Source: Chitinophagaceae bacterium
Lineage (GTDB): Bacteria > Bacteroidota > Bacteroidia > Cytophagales > Cytophagaceae
Length of the DNA: 35,108 nucleotides
Direction of reading: 5' to 3'
NCBI GenBank assembly: GCA_028288365.1
Contig: JAQBNU010000029.1
Coordinates: forward strand, 1 to 35,108
Shown: positions 23,606-32,574 of the stretch, piece by piece
Numbering within the stretch: position 1 is the stretch's first letter
Layout of the letters: each line of letters opens with the position of its first letter
Position numbers and translations under genes: made by a program
Notes under the pieces: model-generated
Database searches by the model: none
What the model was told of the DNA's origin: nothing
Seen by the model: only the letters and a program-made list of their open reading frames with translations

Positions 23606-25948
23606 ATGGGAATACTTTTACAGCATAAAATTAATACTCTTTGTTCTCACCAAAAAGACCTCCAACAGGTCTTCAAACCACTATTCTACCGAATATACAA
23701 CCCTAACGAACGACAGGATTTTTCTCTTTTATTAGACACACCTGGATTAAGAATCACAGATTGTGTACTGGATCAGGTAAAAGAGCTCATGAAAATCAAT
23801 CATCCTGATCTCAAATTAGGCTCTGAAGAACAAAGGGAAGCCGCACTGCAGCACATAAAACCATATACCGAACAGGAATATGGTGTATGGGTATACTATC
23901 CATGGTCGAACAGACTCGTTCATATTGTGGATGAAAAAGAATTTATAGATCTTAGAACCAGCAGAAACCAATATAAAATTACCGTAGAGGAACGAGAACT
24001 ATTGGCCCAGAAAAAAATTGGAGTCATAGGCCTCTCGGTAGGACAATCGGTTGCAGTTACTCTAGCGATGGAACGCATTGCAACAGAATTGCGATTGGCT
24101 GATTTTGATGTATTGGAACTGACAAACCTAAATCGTATTCGAACGGGCATTCACAACTTAGGTTTGCTTAAAGTTTACGCTGTAGCAAGAGAAATTGCCG
24201 AAATTGATCCTTTTCTCACCGTAAAGTGTTTCAGTGAAGGGCTGTCAGAAAACAACATGGATATTTTTTTCATGGAAGGTGGTAAACTTGATTTACTGGT
24301 AGAAGAATCTGATGGATTTGATATCAAAATATTGAGTCGTTACAAAGCAAAAGAACTTCGAATTCCTGTCATTATGGAAGCCAGCGACCGCTGCACAGTA
24401 GATGTAGAGCGCTTTGACAAAGAGCCCGACAGAAGTATTCTGCATGGAATGGTAGACCATTTAGACATTAACATATTAAAGACGCTGAAAACAACAGAAG
24501 ATAAAATTCCTTATTTATTGGATATGGTAGGTTTAGAGACATCCTCTACCAAATTAAAAGCATCCATGCTTGAGATTGATCAAACCATTACCACCTGGCC
24601 TCAACTATCCTCTTCTGTAACGATGGGTGGAGGTATTATGGCTGATATAGGAAGAAGAATATTATTAAATACCTATACAGAATCGGGCCGCTATCATGTA
24701 GATATAGAAGAGTTAATTGGGAACAAAGAAAAAAACAACAAAGCTCCCAATACCACCACAACGATCGAAAAATCCCTATCTGCAAAGGAGATGGAGGATG
24801 TGGCGGTGTTGTGGATTTCAACTCATGAAACAGCTAATGCAAAAAAAATCTCCCGGAAAGAACTTCTGCCATTAATCGAAGCTGCTGTACAAGCGCCATC
24901 TGGAGGGAACATGCAACCATGGAAATGGTTTTATAGTCAGGGAAACTTATTTCTTTTTCATGACATTGAAAAATCGGCCGCGTTACTTGATTATAACAAT
25001 CAGGCCTCATACATCAGTCTGGGTGCAGCTGCAGAGAACATGGTGCTCAAAGCACATCAAGAAAAAATGGAAATAAAAATCTCTTTATTTCCAGAGCTAA
25101 AACACCCCAGATTAATTGCCGTATTTCAGTTTTTTGATCAGCATATTCTTCCTGCTAACATCATTGTAGAATCACACGAGAATGATTCATTGATCCAGCA
25201 AGTCCAACACAGATTTACCAACCGTACCATTTCTGAACGAAAAGTTATTGATCCATCCAAACTACAAGCGCTCCAACGTGTTGCCCGCAGTATAGAAGGT
25301 GCGAACATGATTGTAATGGACTCTCCTGCTCAGTTGGAAGAGCTCGGAGATATTATTGCGAAGGTGGAGCGCATCCGCATTATGAATGAAAGAGGACATA
25401 ACGATTTTGTTCATGAAATTCGCTGGACGGCTTCTGAAGCTCAAAAAGAAAAAGATGGTATAGATCTTCGAACAGTCGATCTCACCGCTTCTGAAAAAGC
25501 CGGTTTCCTGGTTTCTAAAGATTGGAAAGTGATACAACACTTAAAACAATGGCACGGAGGAACCGCTTTTGAAAAATTATCCAAGAAAACAATTGCAGCA
25601 GCTTCTGCTATCGGATTCATCACCATGCCAAAGCATGAGCACTCTTCCTTCTTTAATGGTGGTCGTGCCGTGCAACGAGTTTGGCTTGCAGCTAATGAAA
25701 TAAATATTTCTTTCCAGCCACAATCTCCTGCGACCTTTTTATTTGCTCGTGCGTCTTATGATCATGGAAGTGATCTAAACGCTTCAGAAAAAAAAGAACT
25801 GATGGAACTGAAAAAAAGATTTCAGACTTTAATGGGAATCGATTCGGGAATCGGAGAAATATTTTTATTTCGCCTTTGTGTTGCCGATGAACCCAAGATA
25901 AAATCATTAAGAAGAGATATCCAAGATGTCCTGTTCTTTCACGAATGA
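23606..25948 (+). CDS. E1-like (ThiF/MoeB) adenylyltransferase fused to nitroreductase, Rv1355c/MoeY type
   Basis: A 780-residue two-domain protein. After about 130 residues of family-specific N-terminus comes an E1-like fold: nucleotide loop 'IGVIGLSVGQSVAVTLA' (138-154), 'LADFDVLELTNLNRIR' (164-179, the Asp-x-Asp and Asn-x-x-Arg pattern) and 'GLLKVYAVAREIAEIDP' (187-202, the conserved Lys). E1 proteins adenylate a carboxylate. No CxxC zinc pairs are seen. Residues about 395-780 are a nitroreductase-like flavin fold with 'AVQAPSGGNMQPWKW' (427-441), 'ISLGAAAENMVLKAHQ' (470-485) and a late 'GIGEIFLFRL'. The layout matches the Rv1355c family (M. tuberculosis, annotated MoeY), whose reaction is not established. 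I see no other molybdopterin genes here. Followed after 22 bp by the GNAT gene. Confidence 0.88.
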   Translation: MGILLQHKINTLCSHQKDLQQVFKPLFYRIYNPNERQDFSLLLDTPGLRITDCVLDQVKELMKINHPDLKLGSEEQREAALQHIKPYTEQEYGVWVYYPWSNRLVHIVDEKEFIDLRTSRNQYKITVEERELLAQKKIGVIGLSVGQSVAVTLAMERIATELRLADFDVLELTNLNRIRTGIHNLGLLKVYAVAREIAEIDPFLTVKCFSEGLSENNMDIFFMEGGKLDLLVEESDGFDIKILSRYKAKELRIPVIMEASDRCTVDVERFDKEPDRSILHGMVDHLDINILKTLKTTEDKIPYLLDMVGLETSSTKLKASMLEIDQTITTWPQLSSSVTMGGGIMADIGRRILLNTYTESGRYHVDIEELIGNKEKNNKAPNTTTTIEKSLSAKEMEDVAVLWISTHETANAKKISRKELLPLIEAAVQAPSGGNMQPWKWFYSQGNLFLFHDIEKSAALLDYNNQASYISLGAAAENMVLKAHQEKMEIKISLFPELKHPRLIAVFQFFDQHILPANIIVESHENDSLIQQVQHRFTNRTISERKVIDPSKLQALQRVARSIEGANMIVMDSPAQLEELGDIIAKVERIRIMNERGHNDFVHEIRWTASEAQKEKDGIDLRTVDLTASEKAGFLVSKDWKVIQHLKQWHGGTAFEKLSKKTIAAASAIGFITMPKHEHSSFFNGGRAVQRVWLAANEINISFQPQSPATFLFARASYDHGSDLNASEKKELMELKKRFQTLMGIDSGIGEIFLFRLCVADEPKIKSLRRDIQDVLFFHE

Positions 25949-25970
25949 ATGTAACGTCAATCCGTTGGTC

Positions 25971-26660
25971 ATGAAAATAAAAATGATAGCTTTTAGGGCA
26001 ATTGATGAATTGGAACTATGCAACCAATTCCTTGAAGGCCATGTAAAAGTTTTAGAAGATTACGGTATTACAAATATTACAACCAACAACCGCAGATGGA
26101 TAGAAATACCTAGTGTATACGTAGTAATAGCATTAAACGAAGTGAATAAAATAGTCGGAGGCGTTCGCGTACATGTTGCGGATGGATTTGAGCCGTTACC
26201 TGTTGAGAAGGCCGTCGGTTACATGGATCAAAGAGTGTATGATTTGATTGATTCTTATAAAGATAGTGGTACGGGTGAATTGTGCGGTCTTTGGAATGCC
26301 AAGTCTGTAGCTGGCTATGGAATAAGTTTACTCCTTGTAAGAGCAGGTATTTCTATTGTCAATCAGATACATCTGGATTCCCTGTTTACCATATGTGGTG
26401 ATTATACATTGCCGATGGTACATAAAGTAGGTTTTGTAGTAGAAGATTCCATTGGGAACAAGGGTGAATTTCTCTATCCAAAAGAGAATTACATTGCACG
26501 TGTATTGAGAAAGATGAATGCGGTAACACTAGAAACGGCAGAGCAATACGACAAAGACCGCATTCTTGATCTTAGAAATAATCCCGTACAACAAACAATA
26601 GAAACCGGACCTAAAGGTTCGATAGATGTAGATTATAACCTGATTCTTCCTTTTAAATAA
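25971..26660 (+). CDS. GNAT-fold N-acyltransferase, LuxI/FeeM-like layout
   Basis: A 229-residue protein from ATG 25971, the first start after the preceding stop; an ATG at 25926 would add 15 unlikely residues and overlap. The layout resembles autoinducer synthases (LuxI) and N-acyl amino acid synthases (FeeM). 'RRWIEIPSVYVVIALNEVNKIVGGVRVHV' (41-69) is like the '..GcvRL.' strand, then 'LPVEKAVGYMD', then 'GTGELCGLWNAKSVAGYGISLLLVRAGI' (101-127) where LuxI has 'ElSRf'. 'GDYTLPMVHKVGF' (143-155) is like the GNAT acceptor region and 'GEFLYPKENYIARVL' closes the fold. Key LuxI Glu/Arg identities are not all kept, so substrate and product are inferred only. It lies between the E1-nitroreductase and a sensor kinase. 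Confidence 0.7.
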   Translation: MKIKMIAFRAIDELELCNQFLEGHVKVLEDYGITNITTNNRRWIEIPSVYVVIALNEVNKIVGGVRVHVADGFEPLPVEKAVGYMDQRVYDLIDSYKDSGTGELCGLWNAKSVAGYGISLLLVRAGISIVNQIHLDSLFTICGDYTLPMVHKVGFVVEDSIGNKGEFLYPKENYIARVLRKMNAVTLETAEQYDKDRILDLRNNPVQQTIETGPKGSIDVDYNLILPFK

Positions 26661-26701
26661 GCTAATAATTAATATCTTTAAGGAGGTTTTTAACTAACAA
26701 T

Positions 26702-28864
26702 ATGGTCACCTTTTGCAATTCTTTACTTTACCGGTTGTCTCTACTCCTTTTATTTTATTGTGTTAGCCAACCGCTTTTGTATGCCAATGAGATTCACATT
26801 GAGTATGCAGATACCATTCAAAAAAAAATAATTGGAAGCCAGGTTTACATTCTGGAAGACAAGTCTAATAATCTTTCATTGGATGAAGCACAACACGCTC
26901 CTTTTATACTAAGCGACAACATTGTTCCAAACTTCGGTGTTTCTGAAAGCACTTTCTGGATTCGCTTTACTATAACCAATCACACGCAGGAAAAAAATCT
27001 ATTACTGGAAATAGCCCAACCCATCATTGATGATCTGGTTTTGTATATTCCCGATAATGGAAAATTCACTAAAAAGTATGCTGGAGATAATTATCCTTTT
27101 TTCAAACGACTCTACCAATACCCAAACTTCGTTTTTGATTTAAATCTCAAACCAAACGAAACAAAGACTTACTACCTTAAAGTAAAAAGCGAAGAACAAA
27201 TTCTTTTGCCCTTAACGATTGGGCCTTCCAAAATCATCATAGAAGGGCTACACAAAGAAGCCATATTTTTTGGTGTGTACTTTGGAATCATGCTCGTGAT
27301 GTTCCTCTACAACATATTTATCTTCTTTACGGTCCGAGATAGAACTTATCTTTACTACGTTATACATACCTTATTCATCGCGTTGACTCAATCCGCCTTG
27401 ATGGGTTATCCTTTTCAATTTTTGTGGCCGTCTTATTTTCATTTTGCAGACTTAAGCGTATACCTCTTCCCATGTTGCGTGGGTATTACAGGACTTGAGT
27501 TTTTGAAAAATTTTCTGAATACGAAAGAGACGTTACCAAGGCTGCATAAAATTTCTTTTATCATTACAGGATTATATATACTGACTGCCACATTAAGTTT
27601 AGTGGGGCAAATGCATCTGGCCTATAAAATGGTACAAGGTTGTGCCGTGATGGTAGCCATCTACATGCTGGTCGTCGCCATTGTAGCCACCAGAACAGGA
27701 TCAAAACCTGCCAAGTTTTTCCTTATTGCGTGGAGTGCGATGTTGGTAGGAATCATCATCTTCGTATTAAAAGACGTCGGACTTCTCTCTCCCAATCCAT
27801 TTACCAATTATACGATGCCAGTTGGTTCTGCTTTAGAAACCATCTTACTATCCTTTGCATTGGCTGACCGAATCAACGTATTGAAAAAAGATAAAGAAGA
27901 TTCTCAGGCACAAGTGTTGTTGGCATTGCAGGATAATCAAAAACTCATCAAGGAACAGAATACTTTTCTAGAACAAAAAGTTACTGAACGTACACTTGAA
28001 TTAGCACAGGCCAATAACGACCTCAACGTTACACTCAAAGATTTGAGAAGCACACAGGCTCAATTGGTCAGTGCAGAGAAGATGGCTTCTCTTGGTCAGC
28101 TTACTGCCGGCATAGCACACGAGATCAATAACCCTATTAATTTTGTAAGTGCTAACATCAAACCTTTACAAATGGATGTAGCGGATATTTTGGAAGTCAT
28201 TGCCAAATATGAAAGCATTACATCATCAGATGGTTTGTCTGAGAAACTGCAAGAGATCAATGCTTACAAAAAACAAATTGATCTTGAATATACCAAGTCA
28301 GAAATACAATCTTTACTTTCCGGTATTGAAGATGGAGCCAAGCGTACAGCAGAAATTGTAACGGGATTAAAAACTTTTTCTCGCTTAGATGAGAGTGATG
28401 TTAAAACAGCTAATATCAATGAAGGCATAGAATCCACGATTACAATGATCAGGAGCGCTATTCCTGAAAATATCAAAGTCGTCCGAAACTTGGGTAAGAT
28501 ACCAACGATAGAATGTTTTCCTGGAAAACTCAACCAAGTTTTCATGAACACGTTTAACAACGCTATACAAGCCATACAGGAAAAAAAGACAGGTGGAACA
28601 CTTACTATTTCCAGCTATGTTTCAAATGCCGATCATGTATGTGTAAGTATAGAAGACGATGGAATAGGAATGACTCCTGAAACCAAAGCTAAAATTTTCG
28701 AACCTTTCTTTACGACGAAAGATGTAGGACAAGGAACAGGATTAGGAATGTCTATCGTATTTACGATCATTGAAAGTCATCATGGTACAATAGATATTGA
28801 AAGTGAATTTGGAAAAGGAACGAAAATTATAATTACATTACCGATGAAACTCACTGTTTCTTAA
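26702..28864 (+). CDS. 7TM-DISM sensor histidine kinase
   Basis: A membrane sensor kinase of 720 residues. A signal peptide or first helix (about 8-28) is followed by an extracytoplasmic 7TMR-DISMED2-type beta domain (31-180; 'FWIRFTITNHTQEKNLLLEIAQP', 'TKTYYLKVKS'). Seven helices follow (about 187-390), starting 'FFGVYFGIMLVMFLYNIFIFFTVRDRTYLYYV', the typical 7TM-DISM signature. A coiled coil (about 393-460) leads to the phospho-acceptor His473 in 'GQLTAGIAHEINNPINF' and an HATPase with 'NNAIQAI', 'EDDGIGM', 'FEPFFTTK' and 'GQGTGLGMSIV'. DISM sensors are thought to bind small extracellular ligands. AAGGAGG lies 15 bases before the ATG, rather far for a normal ribosome site. Confidence 0.95.
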   Translation: MVTFCNSLLYRLSLLLLFYCVSQPLLYANEIHIEYADTIQKKIIGSQVYILEDKSNNLSLDEAQHAPFILSDNIVPNFGVSESTFWIRFTITNHTQEKNLLLEIAQPIIDDLVLYIPDNGKFTKKYAGDNYPFFKRLYQYPNFVFDLNLKPNETKTYYLKVKSEEQILLPLTIGPSKIIIEGLHKEAIFFGVYFGIMLVMFLYNIFIFFTVRDRTYLYYVIHTLFIALTQSALMGYPFQFLWPSYFHFADLSVYLFPCCVGITGLEFLKNFLNTKETLPRLHKISFIITGLYILTATLSLVGQMHLAYKMVQGCAVMVAIYMLVVAIVATRTGSKPAKFFLIAWSAMLVGIIIFVLKDVGLLSPNPFTNYTMPVGSALETILLSFALADRINVLKKDKEDSQAQVLLALQDNQKLIKEQNTFLEQKVTERTLELAQANNDLNVTLKDLRSTQAQLVSAEKMASLGQLTAGIAHEINNPINFVSANIKPLQMDVADILEVIAKYESITSSDGLSEKLQEINAYKKQIDLEYTKSEIQSLLSGIEDGAKRTAEIVTGLKTFSRLDESDVKTANINEGIESTITMIRSAIPENIKVVRNLGKIPTIECFPGKLNQVFMNTFNNAIQAIQEKKTGGTLTISSYVSNADHVCVSIEDDGIGMTPETKAKIFEPFFTTKDVGQGTGLGMSIVFTIIESHHGTIDIESEFGKGTKIIITLPMKLTVS

Positions 28865-28886
28865 TTTATTTTTTTGAAATAAGTTT

Positions 28887-29978
28887 ATGGAAGAACAAAG
28901 AATAAGAGTACTATATGTAGATGACGAAGAGAATAACCTACTTGCTTTTCGTGCTTACTTTAGAAAAAAATACGAAGTCTATACAGCCATTAGCGCATCA
29001 GAAGCATTTCGTTTATTGGAAAGCATAGAAATGCATGTCATTGTTTCCGATCAACGCATGCCCATTACTTCTGGTGTTGAGTTTTTAGAAACAACAGTTG
29101 AAAAATATCCGGATACCATTCGCTTATTAATTACAGGACAATCGGATATCGATACAGTTATTGAAGCCATTAACCGTGGCCAAGTCACTAAGTATTTGCA
29201 AAAACCATGGGACTGGGAAAAGTTTTCTTTGATCCTTGAAAACTGCTCTGATCTTTACAGAGCCAAAGTGACCTTGAAAGAAAAAAATGCACAGCTACAA
29301 AAAACGAACGATGAGCTCAATCGTTTTGTATACAGTGCCTCTCATGACTTACGCTCTCCTTTGATGTCTGTACTTGGTATGGTACAACTTGCCAAAACAG
29401 ATGAAGCCATGAATGTAGCACAAGAGTATTTTGAAATCATTGAAAGCAATATTCTTAAGCTAGATATGTATATCAAAAACATCATCGACTATTATCGCAA
29501 TTCCAGGTCCATGGAAATATTGGACAACATAGACTTTAATTACCTGGCCAATGATGTCATCGCCACTGTGAAAGATCAAAACCAGGAAGTACAGATTGAA
29601 ATTGAAACAGAACAAGAAGAAGAATTTGTAGGTGATATATTTAGGTTACGAATCATTTTAAGCAATCTCATTTCCAACGCCATTAAATACCAAAATCCTA
29701 CTGCAGAAATTCACAAGGTCAGTGTCAGCATTAAATCAGGTCATAAGTATGCAACGATCAGCATTGCTGATAATGGCATAGGCATATTGAATGAACACAT
29801 TGAGAATGTCTTCAAAATGTTTTTCAGAACATATAATGCTACCAACACGCAGGGAACAGGCATAGGTCTTTATATTGTCAAAGAAGCTCTCGAAAAAATA
29901 GGAGGAAACATCAGTGTAGTTTCTACTCCTTTGGAAGGCACTTCGTTTAAAATTGTTATTCCAAACAAAAAATCGTAA
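28887..29978 (+). CDS. receiver-histidine kinase hybrid
   Basis: A cytoplasmic protein of 363 residues with no membrane segment. Receiver domain 1-125 has 'VDDEE' (11-15), Asp55 in 'VSDQRMPI', and Lys106 in 'LQKPWDW'. A coiled linker follows (about 126-145), then HisKA with His153 in 'VYSASHDLRSPLMSVLGM'. The HATPase_c domain has 'ILSNLISNAIKYQ', 'ISIADNGIGI', 'VFKMFFRTY' and 'GTGIGLYIVKEAL'. A receiver placed before a kinase suggests it is phosphorylated by the upstream 7TM-DISM kinase and then changes its own kinase activity. The gaps are 22 bp upstream and 2 bp downstream, so it is co-transcribed with both neighbours. Confidence 0.95.
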   Translation: MEEQRIRVLYVDDEENNLLAFRAYFRKKYEVYTAISASEAFRLLESIEMHVIVSDQRMPITSGVEFLETTVEKYPDTIRLLITGQSDIDTVIEAINRGQVTKYLQKPWDWEKFSLILENCSDLYRAKVTLKEKNAQLQKTNDELNRFVYSASHDLRSPLMSVLGMVQLAKTDEAMNVAQEYFEIIESNILKLDMYIKNIIDYYRNSRSMEILDNIDFNYLANDVIATVKDQNQEVQIEIETEQEEEFVGDIFRLRIILSNLISNAIKYQNPTAEIHKVSVSIKSGHKYATISIADNGIGILNEHIENVFKMFFRTYNATNTQGTGIGLYIVKEALEKIGGNISVVSTPLEGTSFKIVIPNKKS

Positions 29979-29980
29979 GG

Positions 29981-30382
29981 ATGGGAAAGACGCTGTCTAT
30001 CATGTTAGTTGACGACAATCCGACCGACCTATTCGTTCACGAACGGTTTCTTGTTCATAAAAATATAACGCATGAAATTCTAAAATTCCTCAGCGGCGAA
30101 GAGGCTTTGTACTATTTACATGACCATCCAGATGCAGAACAATGGCCTGATCTGATACTACTCGATATACAAATGCCGGTCATGAACGGGTTTGATTTTT
30201 TAGATCAATGTGAAAAATTTTCTCAAATGAAAAAAAGTAACATCATCATGCTTTCTTCTTCTCTTGATTTTGGAGACATTAATCGCGTAAAAGCCAATCC
30301 TCATGTCTTGGCACTGATGGAAAAACCATTTGACATAGATGAACTGATCAGTCTATTAGAAATCAACGGCATATTAAAATAA
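29981..30382 (+). CDS. CheY-like single receiver protein
   Basis: A 133-residue stand-alone receiver of the Rcp1-like type found beside phytochrome and hybrid kinases. 'MLVDDNPTDLFVHERFL' at the start gives the acidic pocket, phospho-acceptor Asp62 is in 'LILLDIQMPVMNGFDFL', 'IIMLSSSLD' supplies the Ser/Thr position and 'LMEKPFDIDEL' the Lys. No output domain. It begins 2 bp after the hybrid kinase, and its stop overlaps the stop of the convergent GT2 gene by nine bases without a terminator between them. Likely the end receiver of the relay or a phosphate sink. Confidence 0.95.
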   Translation: MGKTLSIMLVDDNPTDLFVHERFLVHKNITHEILKFLSGEEALYYLHDHPDAEQWPDLILLDIQMPVMNGFDFLDQCEKFSQMKKSNIIMLSSSLDFGDINRVKANPHVLALMEKPFDIDELISLLEINGILK

Positions 30383-31300
30383 GACTATCAGCTTCCCTAA
30401 TACCTTATAAACAATTCTTGTCACCCGATTCACTTTTAGATCTTCCATCAATTGCAAATAAATACTCACTGCGCCAGAAGCCTTGTATCTGATGGCTTGC
30501 CTGATTTCATACTGTATACGAAGTAGCAGTGCTTTATTTTCCTTTTCTGTTTGATTCAACCAGGCAATCTTCTGACACACGCGTGCCGTAGATTCAAACA
30601 TGCGCTCGTATCCTTTCTTTTTAAAACGTGTAGAAAGAGAAAGAGGCGTCTCTCGCTTAGCCACCAGGCATTCATCCAGGTAAGCGTAATGGTATGTCCG
30701 TGATGATCTTACCCAAAAATCAAAATCTTCATACGTCAACGCTTCATCATAGCCACCCAGTTGCTGCAATACGGCATGCTTCATCATAATGCCTACGGGT
30801 GAAATGAAATACCGTTTGACAACTTCTTCGTAAACGTCTCCTTGCGATATCATAAGTTTCGTTTTACCTTTTTCGTTTAACGGATAATGTGTTGACTTCC
30901 ATTGACCGGTTTGATTCACCAAATCAACATTGCAAAATACGACTCCGTAATTTTCCGGAAGTGATTCAAACAGCTTAACCTGCTTGTCTATGCATGAAGC
31001 ATACAAATAATCATCTGCTGCGAGGTCAATGATGTACTTCCCTTTTGCCTGACGAAAGGCATCATTAAACGTTTTGCAATTGCCACGATTGACTTCATTA
31101 AATAATGTCTTCCACTGAAGTGAAGTATGGTCATTCAGAAAGCGCAGAATTTCTTTTTTAGTATGGTCAGTACTGCTATCGTCAGCTATGATCACCTCTA
31201 CATTTGCATACGCCTGATCACGCAGGGAAGCCAACGCCTGGTATATATAGTCAGCATGGTTATAGCTGATGCAGATGACAGTAACTAACGGTGTTTCCAT
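30374..31300 (-). CDS. family 2 glycosyltransferase
   Basis: A GT-A fold sugar transferase of 308 residues. 'VTVICISYNHADYIYQALASL' (6-26) and 'VEVIIADDSSTDHT' (34-47) form the nucleotide-sugar site, and 'DLAADDYL' (about 92-99) gives the metal-binding Asp-x-Asp-like motif. Later 'DEALTYEDFDFWVR' holds the acceptor-side Asp/Glu that acts as base in inverting GT2 enzymes. It probably adds a sugar to a surface glycan. It is the last gene of a minus-strand polysaccharide operon, overlapping the flippase gene by 16 bp, and its end overlaps the convergent receiver gene by nine bp. Confidence 0.92.
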   Translation of the reverse strand: METPLVTVICISYNHADYIYQALASLRDQAYANVEVIIADDSSTDHTKKEILRFLNDHTSLQWKTLFNEVNRGNCKTFNDAFRQAKGKYIIDLAADDYLYASCIDKQVKLFESLPENYGVVFCNVDLVNQTGQWKSTHYPLNEKGKTKLMISQGDVYEEVVKRYFISPVGIMMKHAVLQQLGGYDEALTYEDFDFWVRSSRTYHYAYLDECLVAKRETPLSLSTRFKKKGYERMFESTARVCQKIAWLNQTEKENKALLLRIQYEIRQAIRYKASGAVSIYLQLMEDLKVNRVTRIVYKVLGKLIVLF

Positions 31301-32574
31301 TTATATAGTCCTCCTTTTACCCAACGATAATACACATGCACTTCCTGTAGCCCAGGCAGTATAAAAGCCAGACTTAATTTCTCTTTTCGCATGAAACAAA
31401 TCAAAAAGTAAATGGCTACAATGGTATAAGAAAAAGACGCCGCAAGCGCAGCAGCAATAACACCCCAGTCACGAATGAAAAACTGGCATATGGAAAACGT
31501 TGCCAATGCCCCTAAACAAGCAGAACCAACTGCCGGAAGATATAGCCCTCTGCCACCAAAGTACGCAGAAAGAGAAGTGGAGACACCCAACATGAAAATA
31601 CCTGCAGACATCCAGACGATGTAAGTGTACACCATAGCAAATTCACTTCCACCAAAGATCGTAGTATAAACCCAGGAAGGGACAAGCAAGAGCACAACAA
31701 CAGCAGCCAGATTCAACAGAAAATTAAACTTAAACAATCGAACAGAAATCTTTTTGCGCAGCTTCGCGTCTTCTACGTTGGACAACCTTGCAAACTGCAC
31801 GGTAGCCAGACTCTGTCCGATGATCCATACCGATTCTGCAATAGAAACAGCAATAGAATATTTTCCTAATTCAGCCGCACCGTCTTTATTCTGCATGTTC
31901 ATTAGGTAATAATAGCTGATGCGGTAATTGGCAAATTGAATGATGTTCGCCAATTGAGCCAAGCCACCGTAAGTAATCAATTGCTTCATCAGGTATTGAT
32001 TGATTCGCAACGTAAATTTTTCTCCGAGATCAAATAGCAAGACACAACTCCATAACCATACCAGGAGATTGGACAAAATCACTCCCCAATAAAAACTTTC
32101 AACACTGATCAACTGCACCGGATAGTAAAATAACAGGAAGAATACAATCAACAGCATGCTGTGCACCAATGCCAGCCAGTTGAAGGCTTTCATTTTTTCT
32201 TTTCCCAGCAGGATCATCATGTTGGTAGACTTCCAGCTATTGAGCAACGTAGAGAAAAATAAAAAATAAAAATCCTTTGCCGATAGTTGATCTGTCTTCA
32301 AAAAGAAATAACAAAAGCATCCTGTTAATAACAATGCCCAGCTATAGGTAGGAATAAGAAAACTAAAAAAATTATGTCTGGGTGTAAGGTATACTAAGGC
32401 AGGGCCTCCTAACAAACTGGTAAACAACAAGACCAATACCATATTGGTGACAAAGAAACTGATTTCACCTCTCCCTTCTGCTCCCAGCAAGCGTGTGCTT
32501 ATGATGATGGTAGCGAAATTGAGCAAGGCCAAAAAAAACTTGCTGGCAAATGTTCCTGAGATTGTTTTTAGCAT
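31285..32574 (-). CDS. Wzx-like polysaccharide flippase (MATE/MOP superfamily)
   Basis: An integral membrane protein of 429 residues with about 12-14 helices along the whole length. It starts with 'ISGTFASKFFLALLNFATIIISTRLLGAEGRGEISFF', the typical N-terminus of O-antigen/teichoic acid flippases (positively charged first loop and 'GaeGrG'). It is expected to flip lipid-linked oligosaccharide across the inner membrane. It overlaps both neighbours (16 bp with GT2, 7 bp with GT4), so it is in one operon with them. The lipid-linked sugar is unknown. Confidence 0.92.
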   Translation of the reverse strand: MLKTISGTFASKFFLALLNFATIIISTRLLGAEGRGEISFFVTNMVLVLLFTSLLGGPALVYLTPRHNFFSFLIPTYSWALLLTGCFCYFFLKTDQLSAKDFYFLFFSTLLNSWKSTNMMILLGKEKMKAFNWLALVHSMLLIVFFLLFYYPVQLISVESFYWGVILSNLLVWLWSCVLLFDLGEKFTLRINQYLMKQLITYGGLAQLANIIQFANYRISYYYLMNMQNKDGAAELGKYSIAVSIAESVWIIGQSLATVQFARLSNVEDAKLRKKISVRLFKFNFLLNLAAVVVLLLVPSWVYTTIFGGSEFAMVYTYIVWMSAGIFMLGVSTSLSAYFGGRGLYLPAVGSACLGALATFSICQFFIRDWGVIAAALAASFSYTIVAIYFLICFMRKEKLSLAFILPGLQEVHVYYRWVKGGLYKWKHR

